A stretch of DNA of 64,000 nucleotides from the NCBI GenBank assembly GCA_008921705.1, contig VFFE01007638.1:402933-466932 (forward strand), written 5' to 3'. The position numbers and the translations under genes were made by a program. Shown here piece after piece: positions 38,401-49,418 of the stretch. How positions within the stretch are numbered: the stretch's first letter is position 1; each line of letters starts with the position of its first letter. Below the pieces are notes generated by a model. It was not told where the DNA came from and made no database searches. It saw only the letters and a list, made by a program, of their open reading frames with translations. This stretch comes from Burhinus oedicnemus. Lineage: Eukaryota; Chordata; Aves; Charadriiformes; Burhinidae.

Positions 38401-38929
38401 ACTACAGTGTTTCCAAGAGATGCAAATAGAGTTGTAATTTATGACACTTCCGGATTAGTTGGAGGCTGGGCAGGATGCCATAGAGCAGGCTATTGAATTA
38501 GGTCTATAATGAATGACATTCTTTCTTAACGATATTGAAATACAGATCAGTGGAACAAACGTTTTCAGAAATATCACTTTAAAATATTTGGGTCTGACAG
38601 GGCAGACTATTTATATTTGCATCCTATGAAATCAAAATACATCTTTAGAGGCAAAAAATTAAATAGGTATTTCAGCTATCCCCAACAAAGACCTGAGAAC
38701 CTCAGGATATCTATCACAGGTAAAAATTTCTCAGTTCATGTAATTTAAACAAAATAATGATCAAAGTGATTTATTGATTTATTAATGACAGGTAATTAAC
38801 AAGCAATTGGTGAACTACATGTTCAAGGTCAATAACAACACTACAGAAGATAAGCCACAATACTAGACATTTTAAAAAGTCAATAAACACCTACATATTT
38901 CTAAATGCCCTTCTGTAGCTAACGACCTT
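32465..38929. other. Long AT-rich stretch, possible conserved non-coding blocks
   Basis: No CR1 or LTR was seen. The first 50 bases carry short duplications around ATGTATAAGTGACAT. The part at about 32940-33600 has mixed composition with several TTAATTA/TAATT and E-box-like words (CAGCTG) and could be a conserved non-coding element. 33861-34337 is open for 158 codons on plus, with no recognised domain. An 81-base exon-like segment lies at 37273-37353. Confidence 0.45.
37273..37353 (+). other. Candidate 81-base exon (unconfirmed)
   Basis: The segment is preceded by the polypyrimidine tract and acceptor TTTTTCTCTCTCTAG (AG at 37271-37272) and followed by the consensus donor GTAAGT at 37354. 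Its length is 27 codons exactly. Frame 1 is open throughout (beginning FVLPR, ending EVLYLK), while the other two frames hit stops. I do not recognise the peptide. In-frame sequence upstream stops at the acceptor itself, so coding would have to come by splicing. The same DNA is also open on the minus strand (37283-37549), which weakens the coding argument. It could be chance. Confidence 0.25.
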
Positions 38930-39002
38930 TCTCTCTCTCTCTCTCTGTCACACACAAACACACACTCTCAGACACATACACACACACTCATTCGCACACA
39001 CA
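38930..39002. repeat. Compound (CT)n-(CA)n microsatellite
   Basis: A CT tract at 38930-38946 passes into an imperfect CA-rich tract (CACACACAAACACACACTCT..., then ACACACACACTC...CGCACACACAG) up to about 39002. It borders the GC-rich block that follows. Confidence 0.92.
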
Positions 39003-39008
39003 GATACA

Positions 39009-39280
39009 GGTCGTGCAGGTCACCAGCACCCTGCTGTCCGGGGAGTGTGGGTTCCCCTTCATGCTCATCCTTCCCGTGGGAGCTGAGGGTGCTCTGGCTT
39101 TGAGTGCACCCCTGCCGCTCCCATCACCTTGCTGACGGATACGCTATGGAGAAAACACCACACAGGCTCACGCTTGCACACCTGAGGTGTGGTGCCTCCA
39201 CTGTCACCCTGTGTGTTGCACACCACAGTGACACCCCACTCGCCAGAATGTAGCTGCTCACACTGTCCCACTCCAAGGTG
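39009..39280. other. GC-rich block of unknown origin
   Basis: About 270 bases are clearly richer in G and C than the surrounding DNA. They contain CTGTCCGGGGAGTG, CCCGTGGGAGCTGAGG and a near-perfect palindrome CACACCTGAGGTGTG at 39177-39191. The minus strand is open for 68 codons (39065-39271). I recognise no gene or repeat family. A degraded LTR or the remnant of another repeat is possible. Confidence 0.4.
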
Positions 39281-40053
39281 GACAAATTTTTGGTAGTATA
39301 ATTTTTCTTGCTTTGTTTATACTTATTTCAAGCTGTCTCATTCTTTGTTTCAAAAGTAATTTTGAAATTGAATTTAACTGAAGCAATGAGAATTTGCTTC
39401 AGAAAGATATAATTAGAAAGTTTAATTTACGTTAAGAGGAAACTTAAGTGCCTTGGTTTATCCACAAGTCCCTATGTTTTTTGTCAATGCCAGATTACTG
39501 CCAGCATTTATATTCACCTTTATTTTAAAAATAATATTATTTTCAGGCAAAATAGGAAGTAGTTGGGAAATCAGATTGCTAGAATTCCAGACTTCAGTCT
39601 TTGAAGTTGGGGTTCAGCTCTAGGTTGTAGACACCTGTAATTGTCTAAATCTGTGTTTCTTCAAGTGAGATAGGTGGCTAAAGTCTGAGCATAGTGAAAG
39701 GAAAACCAGTAAGAAAGTTAATGGATTTGATTCAATTGTCCACACACAAGGTACCTATTGTTGTCGCTTGAGAGCACCTTAGTTACCCTGCCATCGTCTT
39801 GAAGATGAATGCAGAACCCCTGTGTGTCCTCTGAGAAAACTACCAGTTCATGTGGATGCCATCAATAACTTAAGGCATATTAAGTGACATTAGGTTCTTA
39901 CGTGGGAGTCAGTAATCCAAAGCAGTGGAATTTATAGAGCTGTTTAGCAGAGGTGATACATTCAAATGATACATATGCAGACATCTAAAGTGTAAACATT
40001 TACGTGACAGACAACTGACTCTGTAACATAAAACTCAGAGAGGATTGGGTTTT
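39281..40053. other. AT-rich stretch up to the assembly gap
   Basis: No family or plausible exon was seen. The sequence runs into the Ns at 40054. Confidence 0.6.
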
Positions 40054-40919
40054 NNNNNNNNNNNNNNNNNNNNNNNNNNNNNNNNNNNNNNNNNNNNNNN
40101 NNNNNNNNNNNNNNNNNNNNNNNNNNNNNNNNNNNNNNNNNNNNNNNNNNNNNNNNNNNNNNNNNNNNNNNNNNNNNNNNNNNNNNNNNNNNNNNNNNNN
40201 NNNNNNNNNNNNNNNNNNNNNNNNNNNNNNNNNNNNNNNNNNNNNNNNNNNNNNNNNNNNNNNNNNNNNNNNNNNNNNNNNNNNNNNNNNNNNNNNNNNN
40301 NNNNNNNNNNNNNNNNNNNNNNNNNNNNNNNNNNNNNNNNNNNNNNNNNNNNNNNNNNNNNNNNNNNNNNNNNNNNNNNNNNNNNNNNNNNNNNNNNNNN
40401 NNNNNNNNNNNNNNNNNNNNNNNNNNNNNNNNNNNNNNNNNNNNNNNNNNNNNNNNNNNNNNNNNNNNNNNNNNNNNNNNNNNNNNNNNNNNNNNNNNNN
40501 NNNNNNNNNNNNNNNNNNNNNNNNNNNNNNNNNNNNNNNNNNNNNNNNNNNNNNNNNNNNNNNNNNNNNNNNNNNNNNNNNNNNNNNNNNNNNNNNNNNN
40601 NNNNNNNNNNNNNNNNNNNNNNNNNNNNNNNNNNNNNNNNNNNNNNNNNNNNNNNNNNNNNNNNNNNNNNNNNNNNNNNNNNNNNNNNNNNNNNNNNNNN
40701 NNNNNNNNNNNNNNNNNNNNNNNNNNNNNNNNNNNNNNNNNNNNNNNNNNNNNNNNNNNNNNNNNNNNNNNNNNNNNNNNNNNNNNNNNNNNNNNNNNNN
40801 NNNNNNNNNNNNNNNNNNNNNNNNNNNNNNNNNNNNNNNNNNNNNNNNNNNNNNNNNNNNNNNNNNNNNNNNNNNNNNNNNNNNNNNNNNNNNNNNNNNN
40901 NNNNNNNNNNNNNNNNNNN
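40054..40919. other. Assembly gap (866 Ns)
   Basis: All bases are N. Open frames that appear to span it on both strands are artefacts of translating Ns. The right edge begins with an A-rich run (AAGGAAAAAAAAAAAAAAGAG), a plausible reason for the assembly break. Confidence 0.99.
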
Positions 40920-41430
40920 AAGGAAAAAAAAAAAAAAGAGAAATGTGAGATTTTATGTGATTAAACATTTTCAAGAAGTGCTAACAGACAAATCATGAGG
41001 AATAGATAGACACCATGAATAAAAAGACAAAAAAATGTACGCAGAAAGTAAGCAGAGAAAAAATTTTAAAAACCTATATAGAATAATAGGAGGAGGTTAG
41101 GCAGACAGTTAATTAATTATTTGTTAATTTAGTTGCAGTTAGATTTCTTACTTTCATTGCAGTAAAAAGCTTTTTTAATAAATGTGTATAAACAAGGAAT
41201 GTGATGAAATGTTAGGGAAAAAAATACTGCAACAAAGCAATTGATACCCAAGGGAAGGAAGAATGCAGTAACTGGGATGATAAAGATTTATTGGGATAAG
41301 GGTACTACATTATTTACCTTCTGTCTCAAAGGATCTTAAATAAATGGATTAGCTATGCTTTAAATGACCTTTCTGACACAAAAAAGAAGTACAAAAGGAA
41401 ACAATACTCCCACATAACCCCTAGCAAAGC

Positions 41431-41490
41431 TAGGGAATATAATAATTATTATCCAAGGCAGGACTGCTGTGAGGCTAAATAAAATTAGCC
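41431..41490 (-). repeat. Possible MIR/L2-like relic
   Basis: GCAGGACTGCTGTGAGGCTAA followed by ATAAAATTA resembles the MIR phrase 'AGGATTGTTGTGAGGATTAA'. It is short and diverged. Confidence 0.35.
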
Positions 41491-42506
41491 ACGGAACATT
41501 CTTTGTCCTTTATTTCTGTGCAAGTTGGTTCTGTAGAATTTCAGTTGAGTATCTGACTGATTTATATATTGTCTGATTCTTCCATATACTTGGTAAGGTA
41601 ACTTGAAACATGTTTTACCTGGGAAGGAATTAGGGAAGAAGAAAGCCTACTTGGTTGATAGGGTTACTGGGGGAACAAATGAAAATGAACACTAATCTAG
41701 AAAGCTAAAATAATGCCCCTTATTTTCTATGCTTAGAAGGAAAAAAAAGCATAAATCTTTATTTTTTTAATTTTGATTACTCTTTGTTATCAGTGGATCT
41801 CTCTGTTTCTTCTGATAAAGACTGCCCTCCTGATGGTAGCTACAGGAATTTATTATGTACTACATTGCCTCCAGAAGGATCACAACAGAAATTCAGTAAA
41901 TGAAATTGAAACTCCATGTAAAAAAACCCAAACCAACAAACCCTAACTTTCTTCCAACAAGATAATGTTTTATGAACTTCTTAATTTTTGCAAATAATAA
42001 TGCTCATGTGATACTGACACTGACCAAATGTGGATGCCCTATATCTGAACTAGTGAACCTAAGCTGTCTTCCTAATCAGAGAAGAGAAGAAGAATTTGGT
42101 TTATTTAATTCTAAAATGTATGTTGACATCTGGTCAGATGAGTTAGATAACATGCTTCTCGTGTTTTATGTCTATTTTTCTTGTGTGCAAGGATTAGGGA
42201 AGTGTGATTCATCTCAAAGATTTAGACAATCTACCGTGTAGACACTGGAGATATCTACAGGTTAGTTAATTCTCTATATCATTTTGAGATCTTTTGAGGA
42301 TGATATGAATCACATGCTAGTAAGGTCTCAATCCTCAGGAAGAGAGACTAGGAGAGCTAGTTCAGCCACTAATTTAATTAGTTACTATTGGGTAGCTTAA
42401 TTTGTTTAGTTCAAGATTAGGTGAATACCACCTGTTTACGCCAAAAACTACCAAAAATTACACACTTGAGAATATATTTTTTGTGCTACATTTGTGCTGA
42501 AATGGT

Positions 42507-42523
42507 AAAAAAAAAAAAAAAAA
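42507..42523. repeat. A17 homopolymer
   Basis: Seventeen consecutive A. No retroposed gene was recognised immediately upstream. Confidence 0.95.
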
Positions 42524-44469
42524 GAGAAAAACTTTTTATTGTTAGATTGACACTATGTCCAGCTGCAAAAATGTGTAAAAAGGAAAAAGAAAATTTGTGG
42601 AGTAGTTCATCACAATGACATAGAGGATATATGGCTCTCTTTTCATGCACACTTTGCTACAATATGTGTGCGTATCTTTTTCTCTACAGGGCATGAACGA
42701 TTGTATTGTCTGTCACCCCAATTAAGTGTATTTCAGGATTTTTTTTTCCTTTTTGTATCTCCCTTGTTTGGGATTCTAGCTCCTTTGTGTCTTTTCAGCA
42801 TTAACAAAACTGGAACAGTTGACCTTCCTATTATAAAGAATAAATTCATTTCTTATGAGCATTAAATTACACACTGAATGCATTGAACTTGTGCCATACC
42901 TACACCTAACAATTTTTTTTTTTCTTCCGTATGGTGATATGCAGAACATGCCTGTTCTGTCTTGAGTTAGAATGAAGATGAAAGGTCTTAACACATTTTC
43001 ATTAATATACAAATGAATGAGTGGAGACTTGCCAGTTTGCTTTGCATTGAGATGCAAAAGCAAGTGGCAAAAAGGGAATAAAGGTAAAAAATGTAGCTTT
43101 ATGTACTAAATAACTTGCTATCTTTCAGGAGTGTCTCTGGTGTAAGTAAGAGTGCTGGAAAGTAAGCTACAATATCATTTCCTGACCATGCACTTGTTAA
43201 TTTTCTCCCTGTCTGTTTCAGACCACTGCATCCAGTTTTTTCCAAGACAAAGACTGGGCATAACCTGGGGGGTTATTTCATTGTAAATTCCTCTCCCAAA
43301 GACAGCATGGATGAAAACTGCTCCAAGTTTAGGTTCCCTTTGCCAGAAAGTCTTCCAAAGGACTCAGCTCCAGGCTTTGCATCTGTAAATGTCCTCAGTT
43401 CTCACCCAAAGGCATGGAATAAATTCATCAGGGTTATGAAATAAACTGACCTACTGGTAGGGTAAAGTATAGCACTCCCAGTGTTTCACACACTTTGAGT
43501 TGAAATATGTGTAGGTATAAAGTTTCAAGGGGCCACATGGTTTCACAGGGCGTCAAATGTTGCTCAAAGGAGACGCAGGGCCAAGCACAACGAAGGGACT
43601 GTGGGTAGCCTGCTCTGGAGAGACAAACTCCCAAGCTATGAGGACACAGGCTATGCCACCTGTTCTTGGGGTCAGAGATTGTTCTTTGTCACTTTATTTA
43701 CCAATATAGACATAATTGTTGTGTTTGCAAGTTAATTCAAATAATTTCGGTACCTGTGAGTAACATGTCAAAACATTATCTTATAAAGATAAAACAACAG
43801 GACTTAAAATAATCCTAGAGTTATTTATTTCATGTCTGTCAAAATCAGATTCTTATATTTAGAACCCCTCAGCTGCCAGGGAAACAGATTGAAATCTGTG
43901 CAAAATTTTAGTTAAGAATAGTCTGACAGCAGAGAAACTGAAAACCCAGAACTACAATCTTATGTTCTTAGTACTCCTCTTCACAGGCACACCTGATTCA
44001 CAGTCTGGAATGAGCTTCTGTCTCCTGGGAAGCCATATTTGAGATAGCAGTTGAAAAGAGCGTGGCAGCTTGGCTTTGTAAGATAGGTGACTGGTGAACA
44101 AATTCAACAGAAGTGAAAAAGATCTAGTCGAACTTACAAAAACTCCTTCTTTTTATGAGGAGTCCACTCTTGGTGCTGCTGTAGTCCAAAAGCCTAATAA
44201 TGTAAATGAACGGCAACACTCCATTTATACCTGTATTCACGCTGTTTTCTCTGCACTGCATATTAATGGAAAATTAGATGAGGGTTAAGGTCTAGATCCC
44301 AACAGCTACTTAGGTGCCAGGAGCAGAAATTTAAACTATACTTAATAATCTAAGTCCAAAATTCAGATTTGACTTCTAAGGCACTTAATTTTAAACTTTA
44401 TTTGAAGTTATATAGTCAGCTGAATTTTTTACCTAGTCTGAGCAGCTCTCCAGCCTACATTTACATATT

Positions 44470-45210
44470 GGGTACAGGTGAAGCCCATGGAGGACCATGT
44501 TGGAGCAGGTATCCACCCTGCAGCCATGGAAGACACCATGCTGCAGCAGGTGGATGTGCCTTGAAGGAAGCTGCAGCCTGTGGAAAGCCCATGCTGGAAC
44601 AGGCTCCTGGCCAGCACTGTGACCTGTGGAGAAGAGCCCATGCCGGAGCAGGTTTTCTGGCAAGAACTGTGTCCTGCAGGGGACCTCCACTGAAGCAGTC
44701 TGTTCTTGAAGGACTGCACCCCATGGAAAAGACCCATGCTGGAGCAGTTCTTGAAGAACTGCAACACGTGGGAAGGACCCACACTGGGGCTTTTTCTGAA
44801 GGACTGTATCCTGTGGGAGGGACAGCACACTGAAGCAGGAGAACAGCATGAGGAGGAAAGAGTGGTAAAGGACTGACCACAACCCCTATTCCCCACCCCT
44901 CCTACACTGCTCAAGGGGAGGAAGTAGAAGAGTCAGGAGAGAAGTTGAGCCTGGGAAGAAGGGGGTTGGGGGCAAGGTGTTTCTAGCTTTGTTTTTATTT
45001 CTCACTATCTTACTCTGTTATTAATTGGCAATAAATTAATTTAATGTCCCCCAAGTTGCATCTGTTTTGCCCATGACCATAATCAGTGAGTGATCTCCCT
45101 CTTCTTATCTCAATCCATGAGCTGTTTATTTTCTTTTGTCCCTCTGTTCTGCTGATGGGGACTGAGAGAGTAGCCTGGTGGGTACCCGGCAGCTGACCAA
45201 GGTTAACTCA
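44470..45210 (+). mobile_element. ERVL-type LTR, 5'-truncated
   Basis: The first half is a run of about six imperfect units built on 'CCCATGCTGGAGCAG...CTGTGG', a known layout of avian ERVL-type LTRs. A G-rich part (GGGAAGAAGGGGGTTGGGGG), a poly(A) signal AATAAA at 45030-45035, and the downstream phrase TGTTTTGCCCATGACC...AATCAGTGAGTGATCTC follow. It ends at about 45210 in GGTTAACTCA, a worn terminal CA. The usual TG start is missing and no target duplication is visible, so the 5' part is lost. No retroviral coding sequence is attached. The several long overlapping open frames here come from the repeat units, not from a gene. Confidence 0.82.
45030..45035 (+). terminator. LTR polyadenylation signal
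   Basis: AATAAA lies in GGCAATAAATTAATTT in the 3' half of the LTR, the expected place for the signal at the end of its R region. Confidence 0.65.
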
Positions 45211-45351
45211 TTCTAATTCAATTGTAACCAGAAACCAGATAATTTTCCAGTTCAGTTCTTAGAAGGACTCAACCTCCAAGCATGCTGGAACCTCTTCAAT
45301 AGTACTTGCTACACTGCAGAAAAAGTCAGTGGAGACGATTGTTTTATTTTA

Positions 45352-46500
45352 AATTACAGACTCAAGGAGTGGTTAAGAAGGGACCTGTTGAGACTGACTG
45401 TTTCAGTTCTCCTGCTTAAAGCAGGGTCTGCTAGAGCAGACTAATCAGGACTGTGTCCACTCAGGTTTTGAATATTTCCAAGGGTAGAAACCCCACAACC
45501 TCTCTGGGCAATCTGTTGCAGTTTTTAAGCACCCCAAGGTATAAAATGTTTTCTCTTATGTTTGAAGGGAAGTTCTTATGTCCAGTGCCCCTTTTCTTTG
45601 CTCCAGTATGCTCTTATTTATCTTGCACTTGGGAGCCCAGACCTGGACCCAGCACTCTGGATGTGTCTTACGAGAGCTGAGTAGATGGAAAGGATCACCT
45701 CCCATGACCTTCTGGCAATGTTCTTTCTAATACAGACCAGGAGACCATTGGCCTTTTTTGCCACAAAGGCACGTTGCTGACTCATGTCCAGCTCAGTCTC
45801 TCCTCTGACTGCTAGGTCTTTCCCTGCCAAGCTGATTTCCAACTGTTCAGTCCCTCTAAATGGCACTACACTCATCTGATGTATCAACCACCCCCACATC
45901 TTCTTCTCATCTGAAGACTTCTTGAGGGTGTAGTCTATCCCATCATCTGTGTCATCAATGAAGACGCTAAACGGTATTGACCCCGGTATCAGTCCCTGGG
46001 TTACACCACTGGAGACTGGCCTCCAGCTGAAGTTTGTGCCACTGTTCACAACACTGAGCCCAGCAGTTCAATCAGTTTTCACTCTACCTCACTGTCCACT
46101 CCTCTAGTCCATACACCAGCAGTTTTTCTATGAAGATGTTATGAGACACACTGTCAAAACCTTTCTAAAGTCCAGATAAACAACATCCACTGTTCTCTCC
46201 TTATCAGCCACACCAATCATCTCTTTATAGAAGGCTATCAAGATGATAAGGAACAACTTCCCCCTTGCAAATCCATTCTTGCTTTTCCCAGTCACCTCCC
46301 TGTCCTTCATATGTTTTCCAGAATTATCTGCAAGAGATGGTGATGGTGAACAGGCTGTAGTTCCACAGATCCGCCTTCTTGCCCTTCTTGAAGACCAGTG
46401 TGACATTTCCTTTCTCCAAGGCTCAGTAACCTCCACCAAACTCCATGACTTTTCAATGATTTTCAAGCACGGCTTAACATTGATGTTGGCCAGCTCTTGT
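45352..46500 (-). mobile_element. Old CR1 LINE, reverse transcriptase to near 3' end
   Basis: Minus-strand reading gives CR1 ORF2 in order: 46128-46466 (SKNGFARGKLFLIILIAF, DVVYLDFRKV) then 45618-46049 (SSGVTQGLIPGSIPFSVFID, a damaged [10 protein letters not shown] block; the FADD region reads SSDE; later KKANGLLVCIRKNIARRS). The 3' portion runs down to about 45352, where the octamer tail is no longer clear. The density of changes is high, similar to the 8060-10477 copy. The upstream break is near 46500. Confidence 0.9.
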
Positions 46501-46990
46501 CATTGGCAGTTAACAGTACTCACTGTTAGAGGAAAACACCTGAGCCAAAAGTTTGGGAGAGATGAGGTTGCTGCAGCTCCATGCCCCCAGGTGCAATCAG
46601 TAGTGAGGCAAAAGATGTATTCCTATCAGGCATGCACACACACAGCGTGCACACATAAACCACATATACACGTATCTACATGGCCAATCACACAGATGAC
46701 AGGCAAGCATTCAGAGCACTCACAGAAACACAAACAGCACCAATGGCCTCATCCTGCTCCCTCTCTGGCTGAATTTCACTAGTGAGGGGAAATAAAAATA
46801 AAAATATATATACATACACATATATATATATATGTACAAGGTGGATGTCCCCAGCACCTGGTCTCAGACAGCTTGCCCAGTAGCTGCCCTTGGATCCCAG
46901 TCTCCCCAGTTGCTGGCACCTAGACATAGGGTTCCCTGATGCCACAGCCCCACTCCAGTTGCTGATATAGACTTTCACACATGGCTAGTC
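46501..46990 (-). repeat. Probable interspersed repeat of unknown family, LTR-like
   Basis: The block combines a CA-rich part (46624-46680, plus strand), an AT microsatellite (46791-46836) and a GC-rich part with the repeated phrase 'CCAGT(A/T)GCTG', 'CCAGTTGCTGGCACC' and 'CTCCAGTTGCTG' at about 46878-46965. Such layered composition is usual for LTRs, but I see no TG...CA ends or target duplication. The minus orientation is a guess. Open frames across it (46243-46782 plus, 46688-46978 minus) have no recognised domain. Confidence 0.35.
46791..46836. repeat. AT-rich microsatellite
   Basis: AATAAAAATAAAAATATATA followed by TACATACACATATATATATA and TATGTA forms an imperfect (TA)n tract. Confidence 0.9.
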
Positions 46991-47169
46991 TGGCTTGATC
47001 CTAAGTAGGATTGCTGTCTGCGTCTAGCAAACACTAAAGGAAGAAAAGGTTGTATTTGTGGGGTTTTCTTTCCTGGTTTTTTTTTTTTTCCTTTTTTTTT
47101 TCTGAGATACCTAATTCTCTAATGAATTGTGCATCAAAACACACTGAGTTAGATACCTCTTTATGTTAA

Positions 47170-48798
47170 GCATTTTAAAATCAGGAATTCCTCCGAGCTC
47201 AGGAGCGATGCATTCCAACAAAGAAGTCGGGCAAAAATGCCAGGAGGGCTGCATGGATGAAGAAGGAGCTCCTGAACAATCTCAAACAAAGAAAGGAAGC
47301 CTACAAAGAGTAGAAGGGAAGGGAAGCCTGGGAGGAATACAGAGAAATTATCTGGGCAGCCAGGGATCAGGTTAAGAAAGCTAAAGCTTAGATAGAGTTA
47401 AATCTGGCCAGGGATGTCAAGGGCAGCAAGAAAGGCTTTTATAAGCACGTCAGTGAAAAAAGGAAGACTAGGGAAAATGTGGGCCCACTACAGAACGAAA
47501 CGGAAGACCTGGCTGGTAACTTGGGACATGGGAAAGACTGAGGTACTCTACGACTTTTTTGCCTCAGTTTTCACCGGCAAGGGCTCTAGCCACACCACCC
47601 AAGTCACAGAAGACAAAGGCAGGGACCAGGAGAATGAAGAGCAACCCACTGTAGGAGGAGATCAGGTTTGAGACCATCTGAGGAATCTGAAGGTGCACAA
47701 GTCCATGGGACGTGGTGAGATTCATCAGCGGGTCCTAAGGGAACTGGTGGATGAAGTTGCCAAGCCACTATCCATCATAATTAAGAAGTTGTAGCAGTCC
47801 AGAAAAGTTCCCACTGACTTGAAAAAGGGAAACATAACCCCCATTTTTAAAAAGGGAAAAAAGGAAGACACAGGGAACTACGGGGTCAGCCAGTCTCACC
47901 TCTGTGTCCAGCAAAGTTACGCAGCAGATCCTCCTGGAAACTATGCTAAGAAGGAGGTGATTGGTGACAGCCATCATGGCTTCACTAAGGGCAAATCATG
48001 TCTGACAAATTTGGTGGCCTTCTATAATGGCATTAGGGTATTGGTGGATAAGGACAGAGTAACTGACATCATCTACGTGGACTTGTGCGAAACATTTGAC
48101 ACTGTCCCATATGACATCCTGGTGTCTAAATTGGAGGGACATAGATTTGACCTATGGACCACTGGGTGGACAAGGAATTGGCTGGATGGTCGCACTCAGA
48201 GTGGCGGCCAACAGCTCGATGTCCAACTGAAGACCAGTGACAAGTGGCATTCCTCAGGGGATGATATTGGGACCGGTGCTATTTAACATCTCAGTTGGCG
48301 ACATGGATTGTTGGGATTGAATGCATCCTTAGCAAGTTTGTCGGCAACACCAAGCTGTGTGGTGCAGACAACACACTGGACAGAAGGGATGCCATCCAGA
48401 GCAACCTGGGCAGGCTTGAGAGGTGGGCCCATGCAAACCTCATGAAGTTCAACAAGGCCAACTGTAAGGTCCTGCACATGGGTCAGGGCAATCCCAAGCA
48501 ATAATACAGGCTGGGCAGAGAATGGATCGAGAGCAGCCCTGAGGAGAGGGACTTGGGGTGTTGGTGGTGAGAAGTTCAACATGAGCTGGCAACATGCGCT
48601 TGCAGCCCAGAAGGCCAACCATATCCTGGGCTGCACCAAAAGAAGCATGGCCAGCACGTCAGGGGAGGTGATTCTGCTCCTCTACTCTGCTCTGATGAGA
48701 CCCCACCTGGAGTACTATGTCCAGCTCTGGAGTCCCCAACAGGACATGGACGTGTTGGAGCAAGTCCAGAGGAGGGCCATAAAGATGATCAGAGAGAT
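47170..48798 (+). mobile_element. CR1 LINE, 5' part of LTR-interrupted copy
   Basis: Runs from the linker before the reverse transcriptase (CTCCGAGCTCAGGAGCGATG) through ORF2 to GATGATCAGAG at 48785-48798, where an LTR interrupts it. Open pieces follow at 47163-47375, 47414-47671, 47819-48286 and 48295-48504. The catalytic block near 48340 reads FVGN, so both aspartates are lost. An in-frame TAA follows GNPKQ near 48502, as in the copy at 21.2 kb, and the PQQDMDVLE two-residue deletion is shared too. It resumes at 49419. Confidence 0.95.
47819..48286 (+). pseudogene. CR1 ORF2 fragment, reverse transcriptase fingers and palm
   Basis: This 155-codon stretch contains KKGNITPIFKKGKKEDTGNY, a frame-disturbed VSQSHLCVQQ in place of the RPVSLTS block, GFTKGKSCLTNLVAFYNGI, and DIIYVDLCETFDTVPYDIL, which is the first catalytic region (the usual DFSKAFD has become DLCETFD, keeping the aspartates). 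The [10 protein letters not shown] block that should follow is shifted out of frame near 48190-48260. It is a dead remnant of a family protein several times longer. Confidence 0.85.
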
Positions 48799-48858
48799 TG
48801 TAGGAGATCAACAGAAAAACAATATGTCTCAAAGTTCACATGCTGCCGTACATGATAA

Positions 48859-48999
48859 CAAAGGCAGGAAAAGGGTCTCCTGTTTCTTATGGTTGTGCAA
48901 TACCAAGTCATGCCCAAACGACAAAGGCAGGAAAAGGGTCTCCTGTTTCTCACGACTATGCAATGCCAAGTGATGCCCAAGTGGCAAAGGCAGGAAAAG
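48859..48999 (+). repeat. 63-base tandem repeat inside the LTR U3 region
   Basis: CAAAGGCAGGAAAAGGGTCT starts at 48859 and again at 48922. A third, partial copy (CAAAGGCAGGAAAAG only) starts at 48985. The period is exactly 63 bases in both steps. Its position upstream of the TATA-like box matches the enhancer repeats known from other retroviral U3 regions. Confidence 0.9.
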
Positions 49000-49084
49000 C
49001 CTATACGGCGACCATGTCAAACGATGATTTGTTGAGCAAAGGCAACTGTAGCGCTGATGGGCTGAACTGCGAGTGGGCAGAGAC

Positions 49085-49091
49085 TATAAAC
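49085..49091 (+). promoter_or_regulatory. TATA-like box of the LTR
   Basis: TATAAAC in GCAGAGACTATAAACTAG, about 230 bases upstream of the poly(A) signal. Confidence 0.6.
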
Positions 49092-49314
49092 TAGTGCTGT
49101 GCCTTACCCCAGTTGGGACCTTCACCACCGTCGTAACTTGAGAATCATGGATCAACGGGATGCCACTGACTCCAGAGGACTGTCAGGATGCTGCGGGCCT
49201 GTGGTGGTGACTATACTCTTGCTGTGCTCTGTAATACCGCTTCTCCTTTCTACCTTTTCTCTACTTCTGCCTTTACTCTATCGCTCATCTCAGTGACTAT
49301 TGCTGGGAAAGAGC

Positions 49315-49320
49315 AATAAA
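49315..49320 (+). terminator. LTR polyadenylation signal
   Basis: AATAAA in GAGCAATAAAGCCC, about 98 bases before the LTR end, leaving a short U5. Confidence 0.75.
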
Positions 49321-49418
49321 GCCCTAGTGAATGGCATTTGACCTCATTTGTGTCTTAATCTGATGCTTGGAATTATTATGAATCCCGCCCAGACCCTCGA
49401 TCAAACCTGGACGTAACA

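Larger units (their letters stand above)
40920..44469. other. AT-rich stretch without recognised gene
   Basis: Contains an A17 run at 42507-42523, a possible MIR/L2-like relic at 41431-41490 (ATAATAATTATTA...GACTGCTGTGAGGCTAAAT) and a more mixed part at about 43200-43680 with no family I recognise. Open frames are below 100 codons. Confidence 0.55.
48799..49418 (+). mobile_element. Solo LTR of an endogenous retrovirus, inserted in CR1
   Basis: This 620-base LTR begins TGTAGGAG and ends CGTAACA. It interrupts the CR1 phrase 'GATCAGAGGGATGGAGCATC', and flanking copies GAGAT (48794-48798) and GGGAT (49419-49423) look like a 5-base target duplication with one change. U3 holds a 63-base tandem repeat from 48859. 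TATAAAC at 49085 and AATAAA at 49315 fit promoter and polyadenylation sites, so the transcript start should lie near 49110-49115. No internal coding region remains, which implies LTR-LTR recombination. The family is not identified; by duplication length it would be ERVL-like, but the mismatch leaves a 6-base reading possible. Confidence 0.85.

Noticed and set aside
40000..40998. Two open frames of more than 300 codons on opposite strands
   Set aside because: They consist almost wholly of translated Ns across the assembly gap.
44369..44914. Overlapping open frames of 139-161 codons as candidate genes
   Set aside because: They arise from the stop-poor units of the ERVL-type LTR; four overlapping frames are open at once, and there is no domain or start context.
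46243..46782. 179-codon plus-strand frame as a candidate gene
   Set aside because: Its first half is the antisense of a decayed CR1 and its second half is CA-rich repeat-like sequence.
48581..48973. A 130-codon frame that looks like a CR1 protein with a novel C-terminus
   Set aside because: The frame simply runs from CR1 into the inserted LTR at 48799 and through its 63-base repeat. The join is a by-product of insertion.
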